From positions 19,988,651 to 20,052,650 of the forward strand of contig NC_056548.1 of NCBI RefSeq assembly GCF_910596095.1: a DNA stretch of 64,000 bases. The letters are read 5' to 3'. Origin of the DNA: Thunnus maccoyii (taxonomy: Eukaryota; Chordata; Actinopteri; Scombriformes; Scombridae). A program made the translations under genes and the position numbers. Positions 10,804 to 22,686 of this stretch are shown one piece after another (the stretch's first letter is position 1; each line of letters begins with the position of its first letter). Below the pieces are notes generated by a model. That model was not told the origin of the DNA. It saw only the letters and a program-made list of their open reading frames with translations, and made no database searches.

Positions 10804-13800
10804 GTAGGTCAACACATACACACACTTGAGCCTGCACTTGTTTAATTAATTCGCTAGCTCTACTAAAGTCACTTTCTTTGACTCTTCTTTGGTCTGTCTC
10901 TGCATTCTGAGGTGGATTTAAAATGTTTGCCACGACACACATGACTGGCAGTGTGTTTTGGCCTCATGTTTAGAGACTTTTTTTTTTTTAGAATAAAGGC
11001 AGCACACCTCAAAGCTCTCATACATGTAGAAGAAGAGAATGGTAGAGGGAAAAGGAGTGGTACAAGAAAAGTGAGTATGAAGGAGAGGGGTGGATGAGGG
11101 GTAATCTGGAAACTGAAGGCAACAAAGGGGGAAGCAAGCGGAAAGGCTAAGTGTGTGTGTGTGTGTGTGCGCTGAGCGGCAGCAGGAATCTTGGCAGCCC
11201 TCCTGTGTGTTGCTCAGTGAGTGGTCATTCTCCTTGCGTCCCTGTGTGATTCGTTCTGGCCCCGCCGGGCCAGCTGTGATGAATCGGCAAAATTCCCCGG
11301 CTCAGCACAAGGGCAGCAGATTAATCATAGGAAGCCTAATGCTATCTGACACACACACACACACACACACACTCACCTACAGACCTCAGTGGACGCACAC
11401 ACACATACTCTCTCTCCGTTAGTCAATCTGCCACCCATGCGTATGGTTGGACGAGCACATTAAGGTTTGGAATGAAGAAATAAAAAGCAGGGGTGGCATG
11501 AGAAAGTTATTAGACAATCCTGTCATTCTTTTCCAGTGATTATGCCTACAGCAGGTGGTGCATAACTGCTGCTCTTACAACATAAAAAATCAGTCATTTC
11601 AGTGAGGCTTTTGTCCAAACAAGGAAAAGGAGGAAAGAAAAGGAGACATGACGCCCAGTAGTTCCCATAGCTTCTTAACTTATTATTGGTGGCATGCTGT
11701 GAGGGGCAAGGAACGCTGAGTTTAAAAGTGGAAACTGGATGTGTTATTGTTACCATGTCAAGCTCAAATTTATTTGCGGCCGACTGCTGCAAATACATCT
11801 ATTTGTCTTCTGTGTATGTGTGTTCCTGAATTTGGGGAATGAATGTCGCAGCAGCATCATGGATGAGCAGTCCAAGAGGAATGTCTCAATTAAAGTATTC
11901 ATCTCTAGGGGCATGGCCTGGATGATTGCTGACCAATGAGGTCCTTGCTGGTCTGGTCACCTCACTGAATAGTGTTTTGAATGTCAACATGCCAGACTAG
12001 TGACCACTAAACTGTTTTCTTCCTTAGTTCTGGCCATGATTCAGTTGTTCAGGCAGTTCTTTCAATCTGTTTTGCTGTGTTTCTCACAATAATTCAGAAC
12101 TTAAAGTCCCTCTCAACTCAGAATAGGTCTTGTTTATTTATACTTCTCTTGGATGTTTGAGCTTCACTGTGCAGACTGATGTATGTGCAGAGTTTGACAC
12201 TATAAGGCTGTTTTTCCCATTAATCTGCTGAAAGGAGAAAGTCTCTTTGTGCTCTAACACATATGCCAAGAGTGGACTTTTCAGTGATGTAGGAGACTCT
12301 TGCATCCACCAGTTAAACTTTTGAAATATATAAAAAAATATTTGTATATTCAGGAATTTTCAGTAAGGGAGAGGACTTAAAGATTTTTTAACTAGGTAAT
12401 TGATCTTTTTGGTGGAACATCACGCATCAATTTTCAAAGCAGCTTTACAGTTTTTTTATACATCTTTAAACATGTCTGATGCGGGGTCTTTAAAGATGTG
12501 TTTGCCTTGCTTATTTCATCTGAATTCAATGAATAATCTGAAGTTGTTTTTTTTCTAGGGGCCCATGTGGATAGTTTCCACACTCCTCCTAGTTCTCCAC
12601 AGAATGACCTGCCTGCTGTCCCCCAACTCTTCCCCCCTACCTCACCTCAACCTTCCTCTGCGGCCCCGATTTCATCCCCACCTCCGGTCCCTGTCCTCAC
12701 ATCCAGCGGGAAGAAATCGCAGCCAAGCACCACCCCGACCTCTCCCGTTCCCCCTCCTGATTGGAGGCCTCATTCACCAGTCAGCTCAAACAGCTCCACG
12801 ATTGGTCCAGGAGTTAGCCCAGTGCACGACAAGCCAGGAAGTACTGTGGCAGTGAAAGGACAAGTTGCTCTTGGGAGGAATGGGGGTCCTCCTACCTCTA
12901 CCCCTCGGACTCCAGTCGCCCAGGGGAAGTGTGTGGCTGTAAGCCCCACAAAGAGCCCCTCTTCTCCAAGTAGTTCCTTACCTATTGTGCGTAGCTCTTC
13001 CAAGCAGAACTGGAGAGAAAGGGACAGTGGTCTCAGTCAGTCTCTGCTGCCGGGTCAAGAGGCTGGGGACAGCCAGGATGAGGAGGTGGAGAAGCTGCTG
13101 GAAGAGTGTAGGACAACACTGGGTATCACAGCCAGTCAGGATGGAGCCACAAACACAGCAGGCAAGAATGATATGTCTCTCATTCATGGTATTATAATGT
13201 CCAGTGCATTCCCCCTCTCTGTTTCCTCTCTACTTATGAATAATATTCACGCCTGCAAAGTTTTGTATGAGTGTGACAACATTTAATTTCATTGTGGGCC
13301 CAACATTTCCCTGTTTTCAGAAGGGCAAATCCATTTCCTTGACATTTTTTTGTGTTTGATATGCATGTAATGTCCTCTGACATTTCTGTATCCTTCCCTC
13401 AGAGATACTGAAGTGTCTACTGACAGAAGTGAAGAGTCTGAAGAGTACTTTACAGGTGAGATGTGCTAGAAAAGGCTTTTGTTTCTAGATATGTTCTGTC
13501 CTATTCTTTTTTCCCAGTTATTGGCTTCATGGTGTGATATTAATGGTAATTCAGGGGTCACTAGTTTTTAGTTTTTTATCATGAATTTCAAAGGTTTGTG
13601 CAATTGCACCTCGAATATACCTTTTTCCTGTCTTCAGTCCTAGTTTTCCACACATGCAACGCTAGAAAACACTAAAGTGGATAAATATAGCTACATAAAC
13701 AGGAAGTGACACACTCCAATTATATATGTCAGTGTAGTGCTTATGACCTTTCATCCAAAAGATAACACCCTGTCAAACACTAACCCCCCTATCACAATAG

Positions 13801-16800
13801 GCTCTGGAATGGGCCCTGCTCAGCCCCCTGGGAGCTGCAGATCCTCTAATGGAGGTCTTCCTGTCCTCTGCTTCTCCTGAGAGGCCCAAGAGAGGAAAAT
13901 AGTTGAGGTCATCTTCTGTTCAAGTGTCTCGTAGCTCATATGTGTAGAGATCAAAGACAGTTTCATAAATTGTGGATCCTTTTTTACAAAAGGAGAACAT
14001 CAGTCTTGAATGTTAGCAGGACACCTGTTGCCTTCATTGTTACTGATTTAAAACATGAAGAGCATGTTTCAGAAATGTTTCATCCCTAAAGTTTATTCAC
14101 TTTTTATCCGAACCAGGCACACTATGTTTGTCTAATAGGGGACCTACCAGCTATTTTGGATTGATCCATTATTTAGTCCCTGACTCCATTTATGACCCAA
14201 TAAAAAGTCATCATTAGAATAAATATCTGCAAGCGTTCCACAGTCCAATTGCTCAGGCGTTCCATGCTCTTATGAGGATGGTGATATTCTGCGGTAATTT
14301 CCTGTCAGTTGGTCTTTCCAATTCCTGACCCTCCCTTATGAGGATTGTAGCCCGAGGCTCCCAGCTTCCTCTAGATCTGCCACAGATTACAACAGCTGGA
14401 ATATGTCCTACATTATGCCTCCCTCAACCCCATTTTTCTCCTCTTTTCCTCTCTCAGTGACTGTCCTTGTTTCTATTATACTTTTTACAGTGTATTTGAA
14501 TCAGAATGATTAGAATTGCATTAAATTGCAAGCAGGTGCTAATCCGACGCACGTGACCATCTTGTAGCCTGCTCATGTTCCCTTCTACTCATCACACCTC
14601 CTTCATGTCACCTTTCTCTCTTCTTGATATTCTAACCCTCCTCTCCCCTGTCTTTCCTTCCTCTCTTTTCCACTTTCCCACATCCCCATGAGGGCTTGGA
14701 AATGTGAGCCTCGCATAGGCCAGCAAAACCTCAGAGAGACTGTGGTATAGCACTGAGAGGTAGCCATGTATTAGAAATCACAGCAATCGAACACTGTGTT
14801 TACATGGGCCCTCGGTAGGGCAATATAAGCTAGCAAAGCTCGACTTTATGAACCCTCTCAGTCTGCTCTGCTGTCCTGGGAGCCTTTTTTTTTTTGTGGA
14901 GAGCTGGAGAAGGGAAGAGAAGTGCGGAGGAGGGGGTTCACATTGAGCCGTTCAGGAGACAAAACTTGTTTTGTTTTGTGCAGTGTGGCGAGGAGGGGGG
15001 GGATGTGGGGGTTGAGGGCTGCAGCTTGCAGTGACTGGCTGGCCATGTGTTTTTGTGTGTGTGGTGCACGTGAGACGCAAGACTCGCAAACATGTACAGA
15101 TGCATTGAAAGTCTTGGCGAGTGCAATTGGTTTTGTAGGGAAGCCTCCCCCCCCTCTCCCCTTGCTGTGCCTCTCTGCCTTTTCTTCATTCCCTCATTCT
15201 TTCTCCATCAGAGAGCTGACCACTCCTCCCTGAGCACAAGAACTCACACTTACCCTACAACTTTTGCTGCAATGCTCTCCTCTATCTCATCCCTTGCTTC
15301 CTCTTTCTTTCTTCTCCCCACCCCTCTTTTATCTCATTTCCTCCCCTCCTAGTCTGTTCCTCCACTTCCATCCATCTTTTCATCTGACCCCCAAGTTTCT
15401 TAAGCCCTTTTTCTTCAGATCTGACCTCCTGTTTTTTTAAACCTTTTTTCTGTTTTATTTAAGTAGCCATCATTCATCCAGTCACATTCTGTCAGCTAAA
15501 CCTCTCCTCTGTGCTTCTTCATCTGTCTTCATCACAGTGTTCCCAATGCTCCAGTCTGTCTTCTACCAACCAAACAGTTGTAATGTATTTTGGATGCACT
15601 GTATTTAAACTGAATGCTGGAAAAAAAAGATGATTACCCAATGTGCAGTGAACTCCTAAAGATGTTATCCCATGTGCCATCTGTCTGTGCTTATGTGCTC
15701 CATCAGTCTTCAATTGTCTTAACCAACAAAAATGAAAACACTCCATTCATGGCTGGGTTGTGGGTGTGTGTGGGTGGCTAGTCAGATTTGGTTACCTACT
15801 GGAGATTTAGTCAATCTTAAAGCCCTGCTTTGGAATCAGTTCCACGTGAATGCTGCCGGAGATTTCCAGGAATGATCTCTAGGTTCCCTCTGCTCTCTTT
15901 CTCTCCTCGCTAGGCTGCTCCAGCAACCCTGCCTGGACTCAAAAAGGCATGTATCTTGAGACTACAGTGGCTGTTCAAATTTAGAATGACGATTTGTGAG
16001 TTTGGTTGGATTGGATGAGGGGGGGCTGCATTGTTGAATGTTCATGCTGTGCTGAATTTGCAGTGCAGAATAAATTGCATTGACTTGTGACCCTTTTATT
16101 TGATATCAGTGGACGTTTGGGAATGCAAATTGTGAGTGCAAGTGCCAGTTGGGGGGAATTTTTGACATTTTGTATGTGTGTGGGTCAGCTGTAGAGGGAT
16201 GAAATATCTATTAATAGGTGTAAAAGTGTGTTCAACAGGCTGTGGAAAGCTGGAGAGAGGAGCCATTACAGAGTTGGGATGTTTCTCAAGTATGTATTAG
16301 AAAGACTGGGTGTGGAGGTGAACTAGGGACAGATGGTTTGAATACACACACACACACCCGCGCACACATACACTATCTCCAAGTGTGCTGGACCCTTTCC
16401 AAGAATCGTCAGGAAGTCAGATGTGCACAGGAGTATAGACGTGTGTGTGTGTGTGTGTGAATGCTGGATACCACATCTGGTCTTGCAGTGGGGCACTAGG
16501 TCAGCCCTTTAGGGACAGAGTGTGTGTGCGTGTGTGTATCTATAAGACTGACAATCCACTCCACCCTTATCTCAGTGTGAACTGAGGAGCGCCCCTTCCT
16601 GTTTCCTTAAACAGACACGCTCCAGTTGGAGTGTTCACGTCCAGATAACAAAGGCTCTGTGAAGACAAGATCCTTCGGGTCCAAGTGGGTTTTTAGTATT
16701 TCTTAATATAGAACGTCTCTAAACAGGGACCACTATCCTGCTATTCATTGGACATGTTTCCAGGGAAGAGTGTATTCCAACTTACAGTGAAACTGTGGAT

Positions 16801-16886
16801 GTGTGTGAGAAAACTTAACAATGTGGTTTGGTGGTGAGGTAAAAGAATAAGGGAGGTGTATGTGTGGGAGAGAAAAATGGAATATG

Positions 16887-16932
<46 letters not shown>

Positions 16933-19900
16933 ATCCACTGTAATCGGGTCCAGCTGTGGTCTTGAGTCACTGGTCAGATGAGGGAGCAACTTGGCTCAGA
17001 TATCGCCTCCTCCTCCACATCTCCATCCATTCTTCATCTAATTACTAACCTTCCCAGCCCCCTCCGTTCCTCAGCCCTCTCTCACATCTCTCTTGCTTAC
17101 ACTTCTCCACAGTCTCTGTGCTGCCTCCATTAAATCTGTGCATGATTTCAACCCCTTTTATTGTCCTTCCTTTCTCCTTTCCCTTCTTTCTCATTCCGTC
17201 TCTCCTTTCATGATGATGGTTGCTAAACTTTTTTTAATGGTCTGGTATTATTTACCTTTTGGCTTTGAATACTTCTTTTGTTGTGTATGTTCCATATCCA
17301 CAGGGGCAGTGTTTGTGCATGTTTGAGGCTAGGATACTTTCAAAGTCAGCAAACTGAAATCTTTTTTCTAAATCAGACACTCATCTTCTCAGATATGAAA
17401 CTGAATCTGTTTCAGACGATTCTTATCTCCTTATCTGCTGCTCATTCTAATGGCTAACGGTGGATAACAAGGAAAATACCTATGGAGATATAGCGACAAG
17501 GTTGATGACACAGAAAGCAGTTGCATTAATATCTTTGGCCTCACTCCAAAAATGTTGCGCGGTACTTTTTTGTGTGTGAGCAAACTTGTTAGGTGTCCTT
17601 TTTCCTGGAAATTGTGCAAGTAAACACAGATTCTTGTTTACTTGATGTCAGATGATATCAATAAAACACTGAGTAAAAATGTTTGGCACATGATTCATTT
17701 AGGCCTCATTACAGTTGACTCGCTAGCTCCACTCCCCTCTGCTTGCTGAGGCTTGCCACTCAGTTCAGTTCAACTTTTAGTCTCCTAATGAGGGTCAAAT
17801 GGATATTTGATTGATTAAAGTCATTGTCTGTTGAGGGTTCAACAATGTTTGCTTTTGGCAGTCGTATCTAGTTTAGGTTTAAAAATGCCAGTTTTAATCC
17901 TTTTAGTCATTTATAAGTAGATGTTTGTTGAAGTGTAGTAATCTGACCTGTCTGTTTATACTGTAATAAAACCACAAGCAAAGTGCATTGATCTGAACCC
18001 AAAAATAAAATTAAATAAATATCTGTCAAAGCATTTGTAATAGTTCATGTTTAGACATGATCTATATTAAATGCACAATATGTGATTTCTTTTGCTAGGG
18101 GTCTCTAAATCAAAACAATAACAAAAGATGGAGTGTGATGACGTTGTAAAGTAGTGTGGGATCATGGGATTTGTTGTCTTCATTGTTAAACAACCAGCTT
18201 CTCCCATTGTTCAGGAGATTTTTACCGGGATGGACTCTGTGTGAGCCAAGCTGCTGCTAACATTCGCTCTGTTGTTTCTCTGGTAACTTTAGGATCCAGA
18301 TGTTCAATGACTGAAATCCTTCATCTGGTTAAAAGATATACCAAGATCTAAAAAGTTTATCATGAAAATGTGGCTTAAACAGAATAAAAGTCAATTTATG
18401 ACAGTTTCTGGTTGACAACCACAACGCCGACGATTATCATCTTGTGCGTGTATACTCTTAGGTAGAGGAGGTATGACGCTATTGACAGGCAACCAAATGA
18501 AACGGACCGTTACCTTGATTAAAATGATGGATTTCTCTAGGTTTAAAAATTGTTGGAAACATTTGGGATAATCTAAGTACATAGCTCAATAAAATATATA
18601 ACATAGGTCCAGTCGCTTTTAGACATTTTAATGCGGAATAGTTACATATTATGGCTTTAAAGCTGCTCTTATGATATTTTTTTTATTAACAATGGATTAA
18701 ATGACTACATTTAATGTTGAGGGAACTGCTTGTAGTGACCCTCCGACAGTGAATTACCACCATCTCTGCTGTTTCCTCAGCTCTACAGAAAGTTTTAGTC
18801 TTTCAGCAATTAGTTTTAATCTTTGTTCGCTATTGCCGCTTTCATCACCCGTGTTTGCAAACCCACTGTATGCTATCTGCCAAGCACAGCTAAGTTTGCT
18901 ACTGGCTGGTGAATCCAGTGGAGCACTTATCCACTAAAGAGTTTATTTATTTATTTCCCTTAAGACAAAAAAATATTGGACTTGCATTCTTCAGGTTAAC
19001 TGAAACACAACCCTAAATTAATGCTAATGTTGCTCTTTGTCTGCTGCATATGTACATGTTTTCTAACATATTAGCCATATCACTTTACAAGGTGATATGT
19101 CAGTGCTGTATGTGTTTATAGCTAGTTGCACTGCTGTTGCAGTCAAAAATGAATTAATGAGGGTTTAAACAACATGGACTTTGCAACAGATCCACATCTT
19201 TATGAATCAGAGTTTTGACTTGCAAATGAAAATAAATGAAATGACAACCCATGTGTTGCAGTTTGTGTAATGTGTTTTAAGTACACTCTTTATTTCCCTT
19301 CCAGACGGAGCGTGGGGAGTGGTTGCAGTTCCAGGCTGACCTACAGGTGGCGGTGTCAGTTGCTGACCGTCTACGAGCCGAGGCTGAAGAAGAGTTGACT
19401 GCGCTCCGAACGGCCCAAAAAGACGTTGAGAGGGAACTGGCTGCTGCCCAGCAGAGACAGAAGGAGGCTGATATGCAGCTGGTCACCCTGAGAGGGGAAT
19501 TGACGGAGAGCAGACAGAGACTGGCTACTCTGACCCAGACTCAAGGCAAAACTGACATCCAGGCTCCATGTCAGGAACTAGAGAAGCTCAACGGCGAACC
19601 AAATAACAGCAAAGAAGGGAACCAGAGGGGCAGGGAGAGGGAGGTGTACAGGTTGGGACGAGAGGCGTTGCAAAGTGGGAGTCAGAATGAAGGGATGAAG
19701 AATGTCGTCAGCGAGGAGGCCAGAACAGACTGTAAGGGTGTGACTAAACGTTGCCTGAGAAATGTGACCAATGAGGATAGGAGTGCAGAGGAGGTGCGGT
19801 CTAGTGAGACACGAAGGACGGTGACCACAGAGAGGTCAAGGTGAGATTAACTGTTTATAATAATGCTCTGAAAACAGTCTATTTCTATGTTGCTGTCATT

Positions 19901-22686
19901 GCTGAGGCACTATTTGGTGGCACTGTAATGTGTTCAGACAGTCAAATATTTCAAAACAGTCTCTTTAATGTCTTGCACATTTTCTGCGTCTGTCACAAAT
20001 GGATAACAGTCAATAAATTTGGTAAGGGTTGTGATTGTGGTTTCCTTTCAAAGTGTTGCAGTCAATCCGCAGAGCTTCACAAGGCCACTTGAAGACAGTT
20101 TTAACTGTTAAATTTACAGCTGGAGCCGAGAGGAGAAGCTGTCTTAGAAAAAATGCTATTAAAACAGTCTAGTTCATCAATTTTGTTCTGCTAATTTTGT
20201 ATTGTGATGCTACAGAAGCCTGTCCAGATTACCCGCATCCTCAGACCCCCCCACATTGCAGAATGGAACCTCCCAGTCCAACACTGCCACAACAGCTGGA
20301 TCTACAAACAAGGTGAGATACTGTATCTTGTTTCTAAGAAAATCCTTCATAGAGTTTGGTTGTTAGCAAGGAAATTCTAATGTGCTTATTCGGTTTTGTT
20401 TGCTGTGCATTTAATGGTTTTGACTTAATTTAAAGGAATTTTGTTTGTTTTCAAGAATGTGGGGCAAGTTAGAGGGCGAAGAAGTCTGGATTGGCAAGAC
20501 AGCAGGCCAAACACTGATACAGGTGTGTGTGTGTGTACAATATGGTTATGTATTGTGTTACAGTATGTATTTGTGCTTTATGTGCTTGTTTTTTCACTTT
20601 ACCATATACTGTAGCTTATATGGAAAAAATATTTTTTTTCCAAAGATTATTAAAACTGCACTAATCTTTTTAACAATGGCTCAAATGACTAATAATATGA
20701 AAGGGTTAAAATAGAGCTGGGTTACAACTTATGTGTAGCGGCACAAACAGTCCTCTTCAGGGTGTGACAAGGCTGTTTGTGCCACTATGCGTGGGTTGTA
20801 ACCCAGCTCTATTTTAACATGCACAAGTATTGTCTATGTTTTTAAGAAATTCTCCGCCAAAACGCACCTTCATCACACTTGTTTGAGCTAATGAGCACTT
20901 TGGACTTTCACTTTATGAAAGGGTTAGCTTGTAGTGGTGAACTCATAGATAATTATTACCCGATTCTGCACTTCCCCTGAACTCTATGGAGTGTTTTACT
21001 GTCTTTCAACTCATGGTTTCAGTTTTACGTCCTGCAACAGTATTGCTTTAGTTCAGTATCCCCATAGAGCACCTTGCACCGAAAGTGAATATTGGACTTA
21101 CATTCATCAGTTGGACACAAACATTACACCAGATGTATGCTAATGTTGCTCTTTGTCCGCCGGATGTTTAAACAGGCAATTGCTCACAAGCATGTTTGCC
21201 ATTACACTCTTTATGTCGCTATGAACAGCTAAACTTTCATGTTTGCCTGTTTAAGGGTTATATAACTGAACTTTCCGTAATCATAACTTGTTAGGAAATA
21301 CAGTATGGTTTCTTTTCTTTACAGGAAAACGTGAGGAGTCTTTAAACAAGTACAACTCTGCCCTCACTGAGCTGCCGCCAACCAAGTGAGTACATACACA
21401 CACAAGCACGTGCTGACAGACAATATTGTCCTAGGGACAAACCTGATTGTTACATCCTGTTACACAATCTCCAATCTAATTACTCTTTTCAACCCATGTG
21501 CATTTGTCTGGTGAACTCATAAAGCACAGCATTGGGGCCAAAACACCTTTCTTGAATCAACGTGTTAATTCAGTTTCCTTTTCTATAACTGAGTCCACAG
21601 TGTGACAAGATTTTTTTGTAACTCAACAAAAGCTCAACTTATAACAACAACTCTTGCAGTGTTAAAACAAAGAAATTGGAGGCTCTCAGCAGTTTTTTGT
21701 CTTGTTGTTGTCAGGTCCCAGGATGGTTTCAACCTGCTGCTGCGTCGCCATGGAGGCTCAAAGAGAAACTCGCTGCTACGCTGGTGTCAGAGCCGAACCC
21801 AAGGCTATAAGGTGATCCTGGATATGATTTAGTATACATGTCTTTCATAAAGCTGCACAAGACTGTATTCTTATTATTGGTGCTTTTTACAATAGCTCAT
21901 TAGCACTGATAATATTTGACAGTCATAGCTTAGTAAAGTTCGTTCAGAATGTTGTGAAGATTACTGTATATACACATCTTGAAAAAATATGTTGTATTAA
22001 TAGTGCACGCTGATTTGATGTGTGATGACTACGGGAGTAGAAAGTCAGAATTTCAGTTTACCAACATCTGTTGAATGCATCATGATTTCTGGATTTTATA
22101 CCTTGATTATATTATAGTTATACAGGTGTTTTAAAGGTGTATTAAACCATTGAAGCTCATGTGATTCCATTCTCCTTTCTGTTTTAACTTTCCATGCAGA
22201 ATATTGACATTACCAACTTCAGCAGCAGCTGGGCGGATGGTCTTGCATTTTGTGCTGTCTACCACACCTACCTCCCCTCACACATCCCTTACAGCACCCT
22301 TAGTCTCGAGAACAAGGTAGGAAAGGTGCCTGGTGCCTGTGTAATGAATAGGACCTGGTTATTTATGGCGTTAAATGTATTGATTTATTCTATTCTTTGT
22401 AGAGAGAGAATCTCAGTCTGGCATTCAAAACAGGAGAGACTGTTGGGATTGCACAATCTCTGGTAAGCCTTAGTGTGTTTTACAAATTGAATAAATCATT
22501 TTACTGTACAGCCTCATCTCATTTCTCTATGACAAACACAAGGTTGTTTTTGTTTGTGTTAAGCCTATATATTTGGTTGAAATCTTTGTTTAACAGACTG
22601 TAGTGGAGATGCTGAGAGCAGGCGGTCCTGACTGGCAAAGGGTCCTGAGCTACGTCGAGAGCATGTACCGTCACTTTGAGATGTGA
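10764..22686 (+). CDS. cytospin (SPECC1/SPECC1L) family protein, short form, 615 aa
   Basis: Eleven coding exons, frame kept at every junction: 10764-10803, 12559-13188, 13403-13455, 19305-19840, 20216-20312, 20456-20522, 21325-21385, 21715-21811, 22200-22316, 22403-22462, 22597-22686. Cytospins are cytoskeletal adaptors linking actin and microtubules, with a central coiled coil and a C-terminal calponin-homology (CH) domain. Here residues 1-7 are MGNFSSK, residues 14 to about 223 are Pro/Ser/Thr-rich, about 224-323 form a coiled coil (motif [13 protein letters not shown], typical of the family), 324-500 is a linker, and about 511-615 is the CH domain ([16 protein letters not shown], ending HFEM). 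Known vertebrate SPECC1 and SPECC1L are roughly 1000-1100 residues, so this is a short paralogue or a model lacking an alternative longer 5' end. Orthology to SPECC1 or SPECC1L was not resolved. Confidence 0.9.
11151..11169. repeat. (GT)n microsatellite
   Basis: About nine GT units in intron 1 of the cytospin-like gene. The same intron also holds an (AC)12 tract at 11349-11372. Confidence 0.9.
11349..11372. repeat. (AC)12 microsatellite
   Basis: Uninterrupted AC run within intron 1, followed by further interrupted CA repeats to about 11405. Confidence 0.9.
12559..13188 (+). CDS. cytospin-like exon 2, Pro/Ser-rich region
   Basis: Acceptor TTTCTAG at 12558; donor inside CATG|GTATTA, phase 1. 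It encodes residues about 14-223: a low-complexity stretch rich in Pro, Ser and Thr with several SP/TP sites (possible proline-directed phosphorylation) and PPP runs (possible SH3/WW ligands). The end is acidic ([20 protein letters not shown]) and begins the helical region. Confidence 0.85.
13403..19840 (+). CDS. cytospin-like exons 3-4, coiled coil
   Basis: Exon 3 (13403-13455) and exon 4 (19305-19840) are separated by a 5.8 kb intron. Together they encode [17 protein letters not shown] followed by [17 protein letters not shown] and a heptad-rich stretch up to about residue 323. The later part of exon 4 is charged and probably disordered. The EW-QFQ-DLQVAV signature is what identifies the cytospin family outside the CH domain. 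Confidence 0.88.
16343..16357. repeat. (AC)n microsatellite
   Basis: Short CA tract in intron 3, part of a CA/GT-rich kilobase that also contains GT tracts at 16441-16459 and 16891-16931. Confidence 0.85.
16441..16459. repeat. (GT)9 microsatellite
   Basis: Simple GT run in intron 3 of the cytospin-like gene. Confidence 0.9.
16891..16931. repeat. (GT)20 microsatellite
   Basis: The longest uninterrupted GT tract in the window, 41 bases, in intron 3; likely polymorphic. Confidence 0.95.
18066..18660. mobile_element. MITE-like element with terminal inverted repeats
   Basis: The left end (from 18067) reads TTAAATGCACAATATGTGAT. The reverse complement of the right end (about 18635-18660) reads TTTAAAGCCATAATATGTAA, giving imperfect TIRs of about 22 bases. 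No transposase frame lies inside. It sits in intron 3 of the cytospin-like gene. The TIR core resembles the ends of the element at 47494-50248, so the two may share a superfamily. Target-site duplication was not resolved. Confidence 0.6.
20216..20522 (+). CDS. cytospin-like exons 5-6, linker
   Basis: Exon 5 (20216-20312) encodes a Ser/Thr-rich linker starting [13 protein letters not shown]. Exon 6 (20456-20522) encodes [20 protein letters not shown]. Exon 6 is short, but without it exon 5 (phase 0) would join exon 7 (which needs phase 1) out of frame. The donor of exon 6 sits directly in a GT microsatellite (ACAG|GTGTGTGTGTGTGT). Confidence 0.75.
20707..20817. repeat. near-perfect inverted repeat (hairpin) with TTAA ends
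   Basis: The left arm (20707-20751) starts TTAAAATAGAGCTGGGTTAC and the right arm (20773-20817) ends with its reverse complement. The arms are about 45 bases with few mismatches around a loop of about 21 bases. Both ends carry TTAA. It lies in intron 6 of the cytospin-like gene. It may be a tiny MITE, or give a hairpin RNA on the primary transcript. Confidence 0.85.
21325..22686 (+). CDS. cytospin-like exons 7-11, calponin-homology domain
   Basis: Five short exons encode [20 protein letters not shown], then a Gly/Arg/Lys-rich hinge and the CH domain from about residue 511 ([51 protein letters not shown], the PDWQ motif and a final YRHFEM). A single CH domain at the extreme C-terminus is the cytospin/smoothelin-type arrangement and is associated with actin binding. 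The stop TGA is at 22684-22686. Confidence 0.92.

Noticed and set aside
12985..13197. Open frames overlapping cytospin-like exon 2 in other frames and on the minus strand
   Set aside because: The 12567-13188 frame joins exons 1 and 3 in phase and matches the gene; the others are shadows.
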